A stretch of DNA of 64,000 nt, taken from the NCBI RefSeq assembly GCF_963675165.1, contig NC_087386.1:4284169-4348168 (forward strand). Direction: 5' to 3'. Positions 33,830-45,097 of the stretch are shown piece by piece. The number at the start of each line of letters is the position of its first letter. Position 1 is the first letter of the stretch. Both the position numbers and the translations under genes were made by a program. This stretch comes from Halichondria panicea. Lineage: Eukaryota; Porifera; Demospongiae; Suberitida; Halichondriidae. The notes under the pieces were generated by a model. It had not been told where the DNA came from. It saw only the letters and a list, made by a program, of their open reading frames with translations, and did not search any database.

Positions 33830-34315
33830 TACCAGGACCACAAAAAGAATTGATTTCTGCCAGGATCTGGGTTAAAATGGAGTCTCTCACACGTGGTAAT
33901 GAGCGCATGCGCAGGGATAAGGGGTGCATGTGTCGGCAAGTTACAAGAAATTAAGAATGGCTACTAGCTTCTTTAGCAGCTCTTTTTCTGACTCTTGTAG
34001 CTAACAAAAAGCTAGCGCTTTAGTGCAAGGCTAACTTATTATGTTGAATAGAAAGTTTGTGCGAACAGATGGTGCTATAAAAGATTCTGAAGAGACTGCA
34101 ACATCCTTCAATGTGAGTCACTAGCCATAACTCGAGAAAGAAGCTTTAGTTTGCTAATCCACGAATCAAAATCCAAGATCGTGGCTAGAAGGCTATAGAA
34201 GCTGTCAGTTTTTGTTGTATTGCAACCGTTGATCAGTTACAGCTGGAATACACACACACACACACACACAGACAGCTTTACCGTATCTCTCGTGCGGCTA
34301 CGCCTCGAGGCATAA
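33830..34315. repeat. Dispersed repeat with CA run
   Basis: Close copy of 31240-31670, sharing TTCTGAAGAGACTGCAAC, CCATAACTCGAGAAAGAAGC, a CA run (34248-34269) and the end CTCGTGCGGCTACGCCTCGAGGCATAAT. The same family lies upstream of the death-domain exons at 1609 and 47939. Confidence 0.75.
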
Positions 34316-34927
34316 TGATTTACATGTAGAAGTGCATGCATGGACATGCAATTGCACTCAATTCTATTTTAACACCGGCATGGTCCCAGGTGAATACCTA
34401 TACATACTTCGCTAAGTTGTCTAGTGTATATAGACATGAATCAATAAGTGGGTGTTGACCACAGTACATACAGTAGATAATTACCCTAATTATGATAATT
34501 ATGTGGGCAACATAATTATATGCACCCACTGATTGATTCTTCATAACTATTGCAAAACACACTCCAGAACAAAACTTGAGTATAGCCCAGATTCCTGTCG
34601 TCCCAATGTGCCGGAAGAGAACGGGTATACAATTATATGCCCATCTATAATTGCACCGACTATGCTCAATTTGCATTGCATAGTCCCGGGAGATGCGTGT
34701 GTGCGCTGCATGCATGGATATAATTATAGTAGACATATAACCTTGCTGAATTTAGCAGCTTGTATATGTCCGGCTTAAGCCGCTATAATAGATATACATT
34801 GCATAATTATTACAATACTCCTCAAATATATTCAGTCCATGCACTCATATTAATTCAATCATGGAATCAGCAACTATATATATACATACAAACCCTATAT
34901 AATTATACCAATGTATATGTGACTCAC

Positions 34928-36181
34928 ATTAGTCTTGATATGGACATCAGCCTTGGCCTCCAACAATATTCTAACAACTCCACAATAACCTTTGTGAGCA
35001 GCCACTATCAATGCAGTTGCTCCATCCTGTACATGATCATGATGGATGCAGATTGAGCAGCAAGTGAACACATGCACATGCACTATCTATAGTACTCACA
35101 AAAAGTCACATTAATTTTGATAAATCATGAGAAACCACCATGCAACTAACTATATTTATAGCGTCTGAAATGTGCAATATATATTACACATAATTTTTAC
35201 TCACTTTGTTTTGAATATCCACATTGGCTCCAGCATCGATTAGTAAGCCCACACATTTCTGGTGACCATTGAAACTGGCTATCCAAAGAGGACTCTGTCC
35301 CGACTGTGTACATTCATGCATTAACAAAAGTATTTGCATTTATTCATTGGCTAAAGAACACAAACGAGTGCTGCATGCCCGAAATAACATGCAATCTACA
35401 TAAATAATGCATGGGTGCTACATGATATAATTATACCGTATAATTATATAGCAGGTAATTTTCGTGGTGCAAATTTTCGTATGAATTTCCCAATTACATA
35501 TTTCGTATTTTAAATATTCGTACAGCTCACGATAGTGATGTTGAACCTATTGCAGTACAATAATTTCATATTTTAATTTCGTATAAATAATTATAATGAT
35601 GCTCTGTATATACAACGAAATATACGAAAATTTCCACCGTACGAATAACCGTATAATAGAGCTATATTATTACATGAACTAATTTACCATGGAATTGCAT
35701 TGATCGTAACAATTATTATAATAGCGCGCAACAAACAACATAATCATGTAATTAGTGATGCGTAATTTTCTGCGAATGATTAGTTCGAAAATTAGCTACG
35801 TACTACTTTTTCATTCACCGTACTCTTACAACGTTAAATTGCAGTGACGTGAATGCCACAGCTCATTAATTATTATGACCGATTGACATAATTCTACTAA
35901 CATGGTTTATACATGTAAAAAGAATGAACAATACTGTGAGATCACCTTTGACTGAGTGTGTACGTTAGCCCCAGATTTAGTAAGGGCAAGCACAACCCCA
36001 TCATGTCCATTGTCACTGGCCCAGTAAATAGCAGTCTTGTTACACTGAAAATCAATTAAAGCATTAACCAACACAGTAGAAAAATTCCACTCACCTCATC
36101 TGCCTGATTTGGATCAGCCCCACACTCCAGTAGCTCTTGAACCACACCCACATTACCAGTTTTGCAAGCCTCAAGAAATGA
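34928..36181 (-). CDS. Ankyrin-repeat exons of the kinase-ankyrin gene
   Basis: Four minus-strand exons, all phase 0: 36095-36181 (29 codons, SFLEACKTGNVGVVQELLECG), 35946-36044 (33 codons, TAIYWASDNGHDGVV), 35205-35303 (33 codons, SPLWIASFNGHQKCV) and 34928-35026 (33 codons, TALIVAAHKGYCGVV). Each encodes one ankyrin repeat with the TxLxxAxxxGH consensus, and each has GT donors and AG acceptors. One repeat per 99-bp exon is the clean sign of exon duplication. They follow the kinase exon directly. Ankyrin repeats bind partner proteins, here presumably to target the kinase. Further 3' exons are not found before the repeat at 33830-34315. Confidence 0.8.
35434..35655. mobile_element. Inverted-repeat element in an ankyrin intron
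   Basis: Begins ATACCGTATAATTATATAGCAGGTAATTTTCG and ends near GAAAATTTCCACCGTACGAATAACCGTAT. The core is rich in TTTCGTAT and shares ATAGTGATGTTGAAC-like sequence with 15815-15945. Confidence 0.65.
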
Positions 36182-36279
36182 CTGGGAAAAGTATATGGTA
36201 TATGCAATACACTGCTATAGGAACATAATTATGAGCGTTCTCAGCAGCTACACTGAGTACAGATACTCCATGCACTCAC

Positions 36280-37177
36280 CATTGTGGGTCTGGGACACAG
36301 CTCTCTGACTGAGCTGATCACTTCCTCAACTGATGGTCTCTGCTCGGGGTGGTCGTGAAGGCAGCGAACAACAAGAGGATAAAGAGCGTGTTTCTCACCC
36401 ATTTTGTCACTAATGATAGCAGACTTTCGTCGCATGAGCTCGACTTTACCCTCACTAATGTACTTGGCATGGTTTCGATCTTCTCGAGGTATGTTGAAGA
36501 CATTAGGAAAGTATCCGATAACAGTGTGAACGATGAGATGACCGAATGAGAAGATGTCCAGCTTGGTAGTATAGATAGGGTATTCATCGTAGCACTCGGG
36601 AGGCATGTATTTTGGATTTCCAGGAATGTTTGTCAGAAAATGAGTTAAACGCTCCTGTTCAATGAATCTGGACATTCCCAAGTCTCCGATCTTGGCATGT
36701 GAGATCCTCAGTGAGCAGGATGTTGGGAGCAGTGAGGTCACGATGGATAAGGGGAGGGGTCAGAGAGTGAAGGTAGCGAAGACCTTTGGATACATCATAC
36801 AGAATACAAATTCTAGTAGTGAAATTCGTGTCTGGCTTTGTTTCAACGAAATCAGCCAAGTCCGAATAAAGCCTCTCCATTATCAAACTGATGTCGTTCT
36901 TATCACGGCCGTAATGAACGCCAACAAAGCCGACCACATTCGGGTGATCCAAGCCACTCAAAATGCAACACTCCTTGCGAAACTTTGCTACAATGTTCTT
37001 CTTCTGTCCATGGGAAGGTTCTTGGAGCAAAATATTATGGAGCTTCTTAGCAATGCAGAGTCTTCCATTCACAGTCACTCTAAAGACATAGCCATAAGCC
37101 CCTGAGCCTGCTTTGTTTTCATCCTGATCTAATCCTTCTACCTGAACTACTAGATCGTCGAGCTTCACCTCAGCCAT
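36280..37177 (-). CDS. TKL/tyrosine-kinase-like protein kinase exon with one frameshift
   Basis: Start ATG at 37175-37177 (an in-frame ATG also exists at 37210); donor GTGAGT at 36279 in phase 0. Kinase landmarks: glycine loop GSGAYGYVF, lysine in CIAKKLH, glutamate in RKECCIL, HPNVVGFVGV, catalytic loop LIHRDLTAPNILL, magnesium loop DLG in place of DFG (KIGDLGMSRF), PPE and the DIFSFGHLI helix, ending RPSVEEVI. One extra base near 36697 separates the catalytic loop frame from the DLG frame; removing it restores a continuous kinase. That may be a sequencing error or a real lesion. The HRDLTAPN loop and DLG resemble other invertebrate TKL kinases. Location is probably cytosolic: no signal peptide or membrane segment is visible. 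Confidence 0.85.
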
Positions 37178-37210
37178 TAAATTTGCAACCAACAGTGAGT
37201 TACTGTCCAA

Positions 37211-38629
37211 AAGCCAAGGGCGTATCCTTTTACTTTGCGCATGCAGATGTAACGTGTGGGTGTTTTAACATGTGCGACCAGCCTCGAATCCTGTGACACA
37301 ATCTAGAGAGATCATGTAGCTTGAGCTGAGATCAGTTTGGCTAGCTGTGGAGTGGTCTAGATGTATTAGACACTGAAGTGTATATATACTCACTGCTGCA
37401 ACTAGTCTAGATCTATATATAGAGTCTAGACTAACTCTAGAGTCTTAGTGTCTAGTGTCTAGAGTCTATAGACTCTACTTGGAGTCGACTGGTGGAGACT
37501 CAGAGGCCGCGCCAAAGGCCTCATTCGAACATCAACAACAAGTACATGAAGAGTTGCCCGAACTGTGCAGCTTCAATGGGGCACTATGGAAATGCTCAGG
37601 AAGGTATAATGTAGTAACCTTAAACCATGCTTTGGGGGCGAGTTTCATGGGACTTGAGCATTATATTCATGCATGGTATGGCCTAATACCAATTTAATTG
37701 TAGACTCGCAAGCTGTTCGCCTGCAACAGTGACGGCTTGTGAGTCTAATTTAATTGGGGGCAAGTTCCTTGGGTTAAAATGAATGCTTGACTGGTCTCAT
37801 GTAACATTTTTGAGGTTTGTGGTGTTCGATGGTTGGGGCAGCTGTATAGACAACCATGCAGTTAGTACTGCATGTATGTTGGGTTTGATTCACTGTGATT
37901 ATATAGTTGTGCACAATGCATGAGGGTGTGCTATACACGTCATGGTATTAAAACAAACAAACTACCCCTTGAATAAGACGGTCACTTGAGTGTTTTTCTC
38001 GATGCATACATGGGAGAAGCAATAGACCAGATTAGTGAATGCAGGGGATTCCGCTGGTCTGGCTACAATTCGTGATCCGCTGTTTATAATTTTCATAGCT
38101 ATATACACTTGCAGTGGAACCTCCATATTATAACCAAAACCTCCATAATTAACGAATACCATGCATTGGGATAGCCTTTTGGTCGTTATATAAAGATGTA
38201 GTCTTTGTTGAGAGGTTTGAATTGCCAACCACATAGTTAATTCCTGCTGTAAACAAATTTTGGAGCTTTGTTAACTGCTTCTCTAGCCCATTCAAACTTT
38301 GAAAAGACTGTAGGAACGAACTATAGCTAAACAGGATTATTAGCGCTTACTTGAATATAACTGCAGGTTTTTTGTACTCAAATTGAAGCGCTTTTCCAAT
38401 TATGCGAAGGATATTAGTGAAAATTTAGAATTGATTCAGCCATAGATAGTGAATGCAGGGGATTCCGCTAGCCTGGCTACAATTCGTGATCCGCAGTTTA
38501 CAATAATTTTATTCATAATTATAGCTATAATTATACAGTGGAACCTTCATATATATCACCAAAACCTCCATAACGAACACCATCTATGATTCAGCTAATT
38601 TATATCTATGAGCTAGCTAGCTTGTATAC
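37211..38629. other. No gene seen
   Basis: Upstream of the minus-strand kinase. The stretch 37310-37480 is unusual: short direct repeats of GTCTAG/AGTCTA with many CTAG sites, of unknown use. The remaining kilobase shows no exon. A phrase GAATGCAGGGGATTCCGCT (38039 and 38453) is repeated within it. Confidence 0.45.
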
Positions 38630-39236
38630 ATAGCCTCGATTCCGGGCCGATTAAAATACGGCCTGGTACCTATTGCATGGTGATAGTGCACACGCGTTAG
38701 TTTATTGTCCAGAATCTGGGAAATCCCCTTTTTTCTTTCCCTCATCTATTTTCTATCTTTGTACATCAGCTTAGCTCTCTATTGTGTTGTTCCAGAAGGC
38801 TTTAACACTAGTCTGAAGCCAGAAGAGGCTCTCATCTACCTCTATGACGGTTGTATGGTCAGGATGTCTTACCTTGAATCTGTACAGGCTATGCGAAATG
38901 TATGGTGCCTCAAACTGCTACTTGCGAAGACAACCCGGCTATAGGACCATCCTATATAGACGTAGATGAGAGCCTCTTCTGTCTTAAAACTAGTGTTCAA
39001 GCCTTCTAGACCAACGTAATAGACGGCATAAGCCACAGCTTCACAGAACTCAGTCATAGAGATAAAGTATTACGGAACATATTCTTAGTAAACGGACTAA
39101 TTTCCTGTGTAATTTACTAAGGTTTTACGTTCGTAGTACGATTACCCATATTCTGGGTAATTTGAAGCGCTGCGCAGTATCACCCCTGCAATACGTACCA
39201 GACCGTATTTTAATCGGCCTTGAATCGAGGCTAGCT
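38630..39236. mobile_element. Full-length imperfect palindromic element, 0.6 kb
   Basis: The two halves are inverted copies end to end. The outer ends are TAGCCTCGATTCCGGGCCGA and TCGGCCTTGAATCGAGGCTA. Inner matching pairs include CCAGAATCTGGG with CCCATATTCTGG and AGAAGAGGCTCTCATCTAC with GTAGATGAGAGCCTCTTCT. The centre is near 38930. The outer motif GGCCTGGRATCGAGGCTA recurs in the window. It is non-coding; its RNA would be a long hairpin. Confidence 0.75.
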
Positions 39237-39783
39237 TGTACAGTGCATGGCATAGCTGGTGATAATTATATCCATCTGGAATGACTCTCTGGGCATATGC
39301 TGTTTGTCTGATTATGCTGAGAGAATGTGAGACAAAGATTAGGTCTTTTTGTTCCGCAGTTATTCTTGATCAATATGATTGTTTTTGTACTGAATCTGTA
39401 AAATATGAACTGTAACATAATAGAGTTGCCTTGCTTGCTCACTTTCTAGCTATAGCTTACGAGTCAGGTCTCATCACAGAGACATCCAGTTACTGGGTTG
39501 GGCTCGAAAATGACTGCATTTTAGGCGCACTCTCAAATATAAGCGTATATATATAGAGCTCTGCTATTGACCCCATGCATGAGCTGCATGCGCTAATAAT
39601 CCAGTTTCTTGTTTTTGGTATTGTTTTTGGTATGTTCTCTTTATGGCCATTCCTATAATTATTATAGCAACTCAATTTTACATGGGTCATAATTATTTAG
39701 TGCATGCATGCATGTATCATTGTCCATTGTACCACCCTCTTTCTCTAGGTTTTGTTCAGACCATTAACTGTACTGCACTCCCA

Positions 39784-40111
39784 ATGGAACAATATTTGTC
39801 TAAACTCTTCTCTGATCACAAGGAGAAAAAAACATGCTTTCGAATAGAGTTGAGAAAATATCGTAACAGTAACAAACGTTGTTCAACAGATACAACCTGG
39901 ATAACCGGTTTGGACAAGACACCACAAATATTGGAGGTGGATTTTTTGTTGCTGATTATAGCTGGAGATATCGAAACTAACCCTGGCCCTGTTCTTACAA
40001 CACTGACACTCTCAACTCTTCATGAAGAATTAGTTGAGTTGACTAATCCACTTCTTTTTGGTAAACACTTGGGCATTCCTCAGTTGGTATTGGACAAACT
40101 TCATCCAAATG
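39784..40111 (+). CDS. Gene B exon 1: 2A-like StopGo motif and start of a death domain
   Basis: Proposed start ATG at 39784 (an in-frame upstream ATG at 39643 exists, but an acceptor-like CTCTAG lies between). Residues 1-52 are basic and polar. Residues 54-69 read FLLLIIAGDIETNPGP, a complete 2A-like ribosome-skipping motif (D-V/I-E-x-N-P-G-P); the Gly-Pro break would be at 39987/39988. After it comes TLHEELVELTNPLLFGKHLGI, the first half of a death domain. The donor GTATGT at 40112 is phase 1. 2A-like sequences near the N-terminus of immune receptor-like proteins are known in sponges and sea urchins. Expected result: a short leader peptide and a separate downstream protein, or an uncleaved fusion. 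Upstream exons, if any, are not identified. Confidence 0.75.
39964..39990 (+). promoter_or_regulatory. 2A-like translational recoding (StopGo) motif
   Basis: Codons for G-D-I-E-T-N-P-G-P. Every residue of the functional core D-[VI]-E-x-N-P-G-P is present, and a hydrophobic run FLLLIIA precedes it, as in active 2A sequences. It is in frame with the death domain in the same exon. Activity is not proven. Confidence 0.8.
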
Positions 40112-41050
40112 GTATGTGCTATAATTATGCATGCACGCATTAAGTTAATGCACCTTCTCTCTAATTATAGTAGCATATGCATGTGAGTCAGTGATAGAAT
40201 GCAATTTCAGTTAAGTGATGGTCGATCATTACCCACTCTTTGTGATCTGGATTCTGCCTGCATGCAGCAAAATTAATCAATGCAAACATGTTCATCATTA
40301 TCTATGATGCACTTGTCAATGAGTAGTTGGGTCCACTTAGTTGAGGGAACCCTATAATTAAGGGTGCACATACAGTGCATCCAGTCTAGAGAGTTGAATA
40401 CCACAAATGTATGAGTACAGTTGTACGGTATAGACTCTAGTTAATCCGGTCACCGTTGGGACAGTACAGCTTGGTCAGAATAGCGAGGTGGCCCCAGGAA
40501 ATAACCGCGGCTAAAAAACCGACCTTACCTCGAATATAAATTTTATGCGGTTCTGCCTCGAGGATAATTATGGTCTCAAGTGTAATCCATTGCCAAACCA
40601 TACCCAAAACGTCATATCCGGCCATTATAAAATTACATGAAAACCTTGTTTGGGGCAGCCAGCACTGACCAGTATATGGAAAAGCGAGTGGCCGCATTTC
40701 AGGATGAGTGTTGTGCAGTAAACATCTAGCTAGTATACTATTCTGTGCCAAATCAAATGGCCGATATATCGAGGTGGCCGTACGTACTTCAGAGAGCCGA
40801 AATAGCGACAGTCTACTGTTCTTAAAAGATTGGAACATTTCTAAGAAATTATGCTGACACCATTGTGTACGTGAATGAATAAGATACAACATTATTAAAC
40901 AAAAATCTATTGTGGGAAATAATGGTGAAAGCGGGGGTGATCATATAGAAAATAATGTGTGTAACATCGATTATCTTCGGAAAACTAAAGTCTTTCTTTT
41001 CTGATTAAAAGTTAGACAATTATTTTATTTCAAGCTTACTATATGTGTAG

Positions 41051-41440
41051 CAGTGGCGGATCCAGGGGGAGATCCCAGGGTGCTCCTTTCAGTCTAGATA
41101 TTGTGGCTTTACTACAGCCTACCAGCTAGTTATTTATCAGTTTTTGTAGCTATTGTCAATGATTGTACCTGTTGTTTTGATGTATCAACTGCCAAAGGAG
41201 TGTTCAGGTTAGCCTATAGGCTAGATAGTTGACTGTTTGTAGTTGGACTCCGCCCAACTAGACTGTTCGTGGCAGCTAGCTAGCTCTACGCAAGTCTATT
41301 ATGGGACTTCCCCTGTGATTTTCCCTAGTCATGTGTGACCGGAAGTGGACGTAATCCCAAAAAATTTTGCGCTGTGCGGGAATTCCACTACGCGCTCGTA
41401 GTTTGGAACCGCCCTTTCATTTTTCCTGGATCCGCCACTG
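41051..41440. mobile_element. hAT-like inverted-repeat element, CAGTGGCGGATCCAGG ends
   Basis: Ends CAGTGGCGGATCCAGG (41051) and CCTGGATCCGCCACTG (41440), a perfect 16-bp inverted repeat. This end sequence is widespread among hAT elements in animals. There is no transposase coding. The flanking TGTAG is shared by both sides; a full 8-bp duplication is not clear. Confidence 0.75.
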
Positions 41441-41659
41441 TGTAGATACGTAAGCAATATCAAACCTTGCGTAAAATAGCCAAAGTTCTTTAGATGTTGT
41501 GACGAAGTCCTAAACCTTAGCCGGAATCTGTTGGTCTTTCCTCTCCCTAACCGATTAGCCATTATTTGTAACAATTGTTTACTGTTCTATTATCACCACA
41601 AACCCACCATGCAACTTTCGTTGCTATGGAAACATTTTTAGTAGCTTATTCATTCACCT

Positions 41660-42111
41660 CAGAGGAGGAACGCCAGGGTCAATAGGGTCACGTTTAATTA
41701 AGGATTATTGTTCTGGGTTCTTGACCTTTGTTGCATATATATAGCAGCTTAGCGCTTCTGTTCTTTATTTGCCTGCTTGGAAAGCTTACTATACCTAGAT
41801 CTATCCAGTGCAGCAAGCCAGTATACATCAAAATTTATACCCTAGCCACGGAAGGCTAATTTCCATATCTTGTGGTTTTGAAGAATGCAATAAAAGGTCA
41901 AAGGTTGCAATTAAATCCTAGATCTCCTCTCTCAAGCTGATTCCTCTGGGGCGCGATAGCTCAACCGATTTCTGTTGTGATTATAAAGAGGATCAAGCTA
42001 TTGGTGGTGTATAAACTCAGGGGCGTGAGGGTAAACTCAGTTTTACATGTAAAACATAGGGCCACGTGGTGTTTTAATTAGTGACCTTTTGACCCTGGCA
42101 TTCCTCCTCTG
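41660..42111. mobile_element. Inverted-repeat element with 9-bp target duplication
   Basis: Ends CAGAGGAGGAACGCCAGGGTC and GACCCTGGCATTCCTCCTCTG. Flanked by CATTCACCT on both sides (41651-41659 and 42112-42120). The homologous unoccupied site at 19885-19900 reads CATTCACCT once, so the insertion and its duplication are shown directly. It shares the CAGAGGAGG start with 261-681. Confidence 0.9.
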
Positions 42112-42402
42112 CATTCACCTATACAAAATGGCAGCACCATTTCTTAGAAATGTTCCAATCAAAAGATATTAACATTTAAGTACAACTATACTCACACGTT
42201 TGTGGTGTTCTACTCTCTAGACTGGATCATGATGCACTAATGATTCTGTTTCCATCTGAACCCATTGCCCTACCCCACTGACCCACAGACATTTGCCATC
42301 GATTGGTATAATTATAGGCAGCGACTGATCTGTATCAATAACAAAAACAAGCATCTTCCCATCATGTCTATAAATTAATGCTTCTCTCCTAATTTCATGC
42401 AG

Positions 42403-42728
42403 ACGTCAGTGAACAGAAAAATACCCTGCTTCAGTACATTGCTAATAACTATGAACTATACGGATTTGATTGGGAGAAAATCGCTGATGCTCTTGATATA
42501 ATTTTATTGAGAGACCTGGCCACAAAGCTGAGGTCTAAATATTGTCAACATGGTAATGATTTGTTATGGCTATGTGATGATAAAGTTATTACATGATTGA
42601 TTTCCAAATTATCTACCGGTATGTCATTGTAGATCATTCATCTTCGAGTGATGAGTATCTTTCAGCAGAAGAGCCCCCTTCAAGTGATGAGCATCATTCA
42701 GCAGAAGAGCCCCCACCGGTGCAATTAT
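42403..42728 (+). CDS. Gene B exons 2-3: second half of DD1 and acidic repeat
   Basis: Exon 42403-42552 (50 codons) encodes NTLLQYIANNYELYGFDWEKI and DLATKLRSK, the last helices of the death domain begun in exon 1. Exon 42633-42728 (32 codons) encodes two copies of SSDEYLSAEEPP-like sequence, a 36-bp tandem repeat giving an acidic linker. Both exons are phase 1 at each end, with acceptors ATGCAG and TTGTAG and donors GTAATG and GTGAGT. They are short and were placed by phase and by the DD pattern. Confidence 0.7.
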
Positions 42729-45097
42729 GTGAGTTTCTAATGCGCATAGTAATCATTTGTGATATGTACTACCGTTCAATCATTTGTGATGTACTACCAA
42801 CGGTATAGTACATATCACAAATGATTACTACTGTATACTCTTCCGAGATTACGCCCACCCCCACTTTTGAGAGAAAGTTTCTGCATTGGCTAATTTGCCT
42901 TGAGAATATGCCCACCAGAAAGTGATGCATTTATTTTGTCAGTGAGAGCAGAAAATGTTTAGCAGTTTATTGATTATAGCTCAGACAATTGTCTTGTGTG
43001 GTCGACAAAATCTAGCCCTTCGTGATCATCGTGATAGTGGTACAGATGCATGTAGAAGGTGCACAGTCGGCAAGCACAAACCATGGCAACTTTAGGGCCT
43101 TGATAAACTTACAAATTATCAGCTGGAGACACCACCCGTAGAGAACATCTCGAGAAGGCAGGTAGGAATGCCACTTAGATACATACCCTGACATACAAAA
43201 CCAGATCATCAGTATCCTTGGTGACCAAATCTGTGAGAAGATTTTAAGGAAGGTTCGTAGCAGTGCCTGATAGCAGATGAGGTCACTGATTGCTCCAACA
43301 GAGAACAACTCTGGCCTGAGGTATGTTGAGCCAGGGTCTTGTTTACAATTTAACCTGGTTCACATGGAAACCTCTATAAGAACAAAAACACAAAACTTAC
43401 AAGAAGTTGACTGCCAGCTTCGATCTGGGAGGCTTTGATTTCTATGATAAATTAAACATACCATGTAGATTACACCAATCCATTGTGACATACCGTAAAC
43501 ATCCATTAGCACGAGTATGTTGGTCATCTATCTATATAGATATACTCCTCTATACAGAAGTGCTTGCGCCCCAGACGATCCTGCTTGAGAGAAGCAACAT
43601 TTGATGCATTTTTCAAACAAATTAGCCGCTAAAGGGTATGCATTTTGTGTACTAGCTGCTTTGCTGCCTGCATAGGTAGATCTATATATAGGTATATATA
43701 TCAACTTTCCAAAGGCAAATAAACAATCAAAAACGGTAGCTGCTAGATGAACAAATACGATGCGCAGGAGTCAAGAATGTAAGACAACAATTTGGTTCAT
43801 TAAAAGTGTCCCTATGTACCTCTTCTGGGATGCAGTGAGAACAAGAACAACATTATAATGATTAACAAAACACAACACAGTCCATGCAGTTAGGCTGAGG
43901 AGTTGGCAGTGTTCATCTTAATGTATCGTTGTGTTGCCACAAGCTAGTGTGGAGATCAGTGTTTTGAGCAGAGTGAGGTATAATTATATATTGCAAATGT
44001 ACAAGTGTATACTGCGCCATCATCTAAACCTGTTCATATTTGTATAGCAGTGCAGACTGTCTTTTCTTCTGATACTCTAGAGTGATAGAAAGCAAGCACA
44101 CACTGTATATACGTATATAGCTTTCAGTTTCAAAACTGTTGTTGGTTGTCACTCTACTAGATCTTCTTCAAAAAGGTGCCTTCTACAAGCTCTACTGATT
44201 TTCTATTTGTCTTTTGGCCGTCTTTTTTCTCCTAACTGGTCCTCGACTTGGAAAAATGTTTTGATGCAGGTTCAGTGCTGCACATCGGTTACCAACTAAT
44301 ATTATGGATGGCAAGCACTTGCAGTTACAGTCACAGACTCCCTAGTATCATCAAAATAATTAGTGTCAGGCTTTGTAAAACAATTATACATACATGCCTG
44401 TATAATAGCTCTTTCCATCCGCCACACAATAATAATCCGTAGTGCATGCGTGGAACACAAAGCTGCATTGCTATAATTTATATTCTTTTGATCATAAACT
44501 TGTTTATAGATCTCTATTACCAACTGTACAGCCCTGACACCATCATCTCAAGTACAAACTCCAGTAATTCCAGACCCTGCATGTTCCTTTGACCAAGGAT
44601 TCAATAGCAGCTATGGGCACTTCAATGTCAGACTCTGCAACACTCGATATTTCTACACTGGAGTACCGTATATAGAGGGTAGTTTTCATGGGGCAAAATA
44701 TTCGTGGTTTTTGTGGTTGAAGGTCTGACCATGAATATTTACCAAAATGAAGCGACCTTGCTTACCTTTACCTGCAGTGCAAGCTCCAACCATGAAAATA
44801 TTATCTACAAAATGTCTCAATATTGCTGAACCACGAATATTATGTCCTCCGAAAATTACCCGCTATACGTTTTTTTGCAATGATTATAATTTTATGGGTT
44901 TTATGATTAAATTAATAATAATCAGGCTCAGCTATGAACCACCTCAATACTAATTAAGAATGCATGGTTTTATTTCCTAAGGTTTGCTGCATGCATGGCT
45001 TTCGAATGTTTTAAGAGAGCCATTTAATTTAATCATAGTTTACGAATTACGCTGCAGTGCATGAAGCTGTATATATACTTTTCAATTATACATGCAG
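42729..45097. other. Gene B intron 3, no exon seen
   Basis: 2.4 kb between GTGAGT and CATGCAG. It contains one inverted-repeat element (44664-44870). A small palindrome lies at 42745-42825 (ATCATTTGTGATATGTACTA with its inverse). No coding signal is seen on either strand. Confidence 0.5.
44664..44870. mobile_element. Inverted-repeat element, TACCGTATAGCGGG family
   Basis: Begins TACCGTATATAGAGGGTAGTTT and ends AAATTACCCGCTATACG. It is closest to 22716-22922 and shares GCAAGCTCCAACCA and ATTGCTGAACCACGAATAT. Confidence 0.75.

Larger units (their letters stand above)
40112..42402. repeat. Gene B intron 1, with transposon insertions
   Basis: GTATGT to CATGCAG. Holds two recognisable non-autonomous elements (41051-41440 and 41660-42111). 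A minus-strand open frame of 151 codons (40892-40437) has no recognisable motif and I do not call it. The remainder is featureless. Confidence 0.55.

Noticed and set aside
40437-40892. Minus-strand frame of 151 codons in gene B intron 1
   Set aside because: No recognisable motif, no splice context, no paralogue in the window; chance frame cannot be excluded.
41945-42020. GCGCGATAGCTCAACCGATT considered as a tRNA or tRNA-derived SINE
   Set aside because: Only a box-A-like start; no anticodon arm, box B or acceptor stem could be paired.
43012-43308. Minus-strand frame with hydrophobic segments, considered as a membrane protein exon
   Set aside because: No matching splice sites or conserved pattern, lies in a repeat-bearing intron; unsupported.
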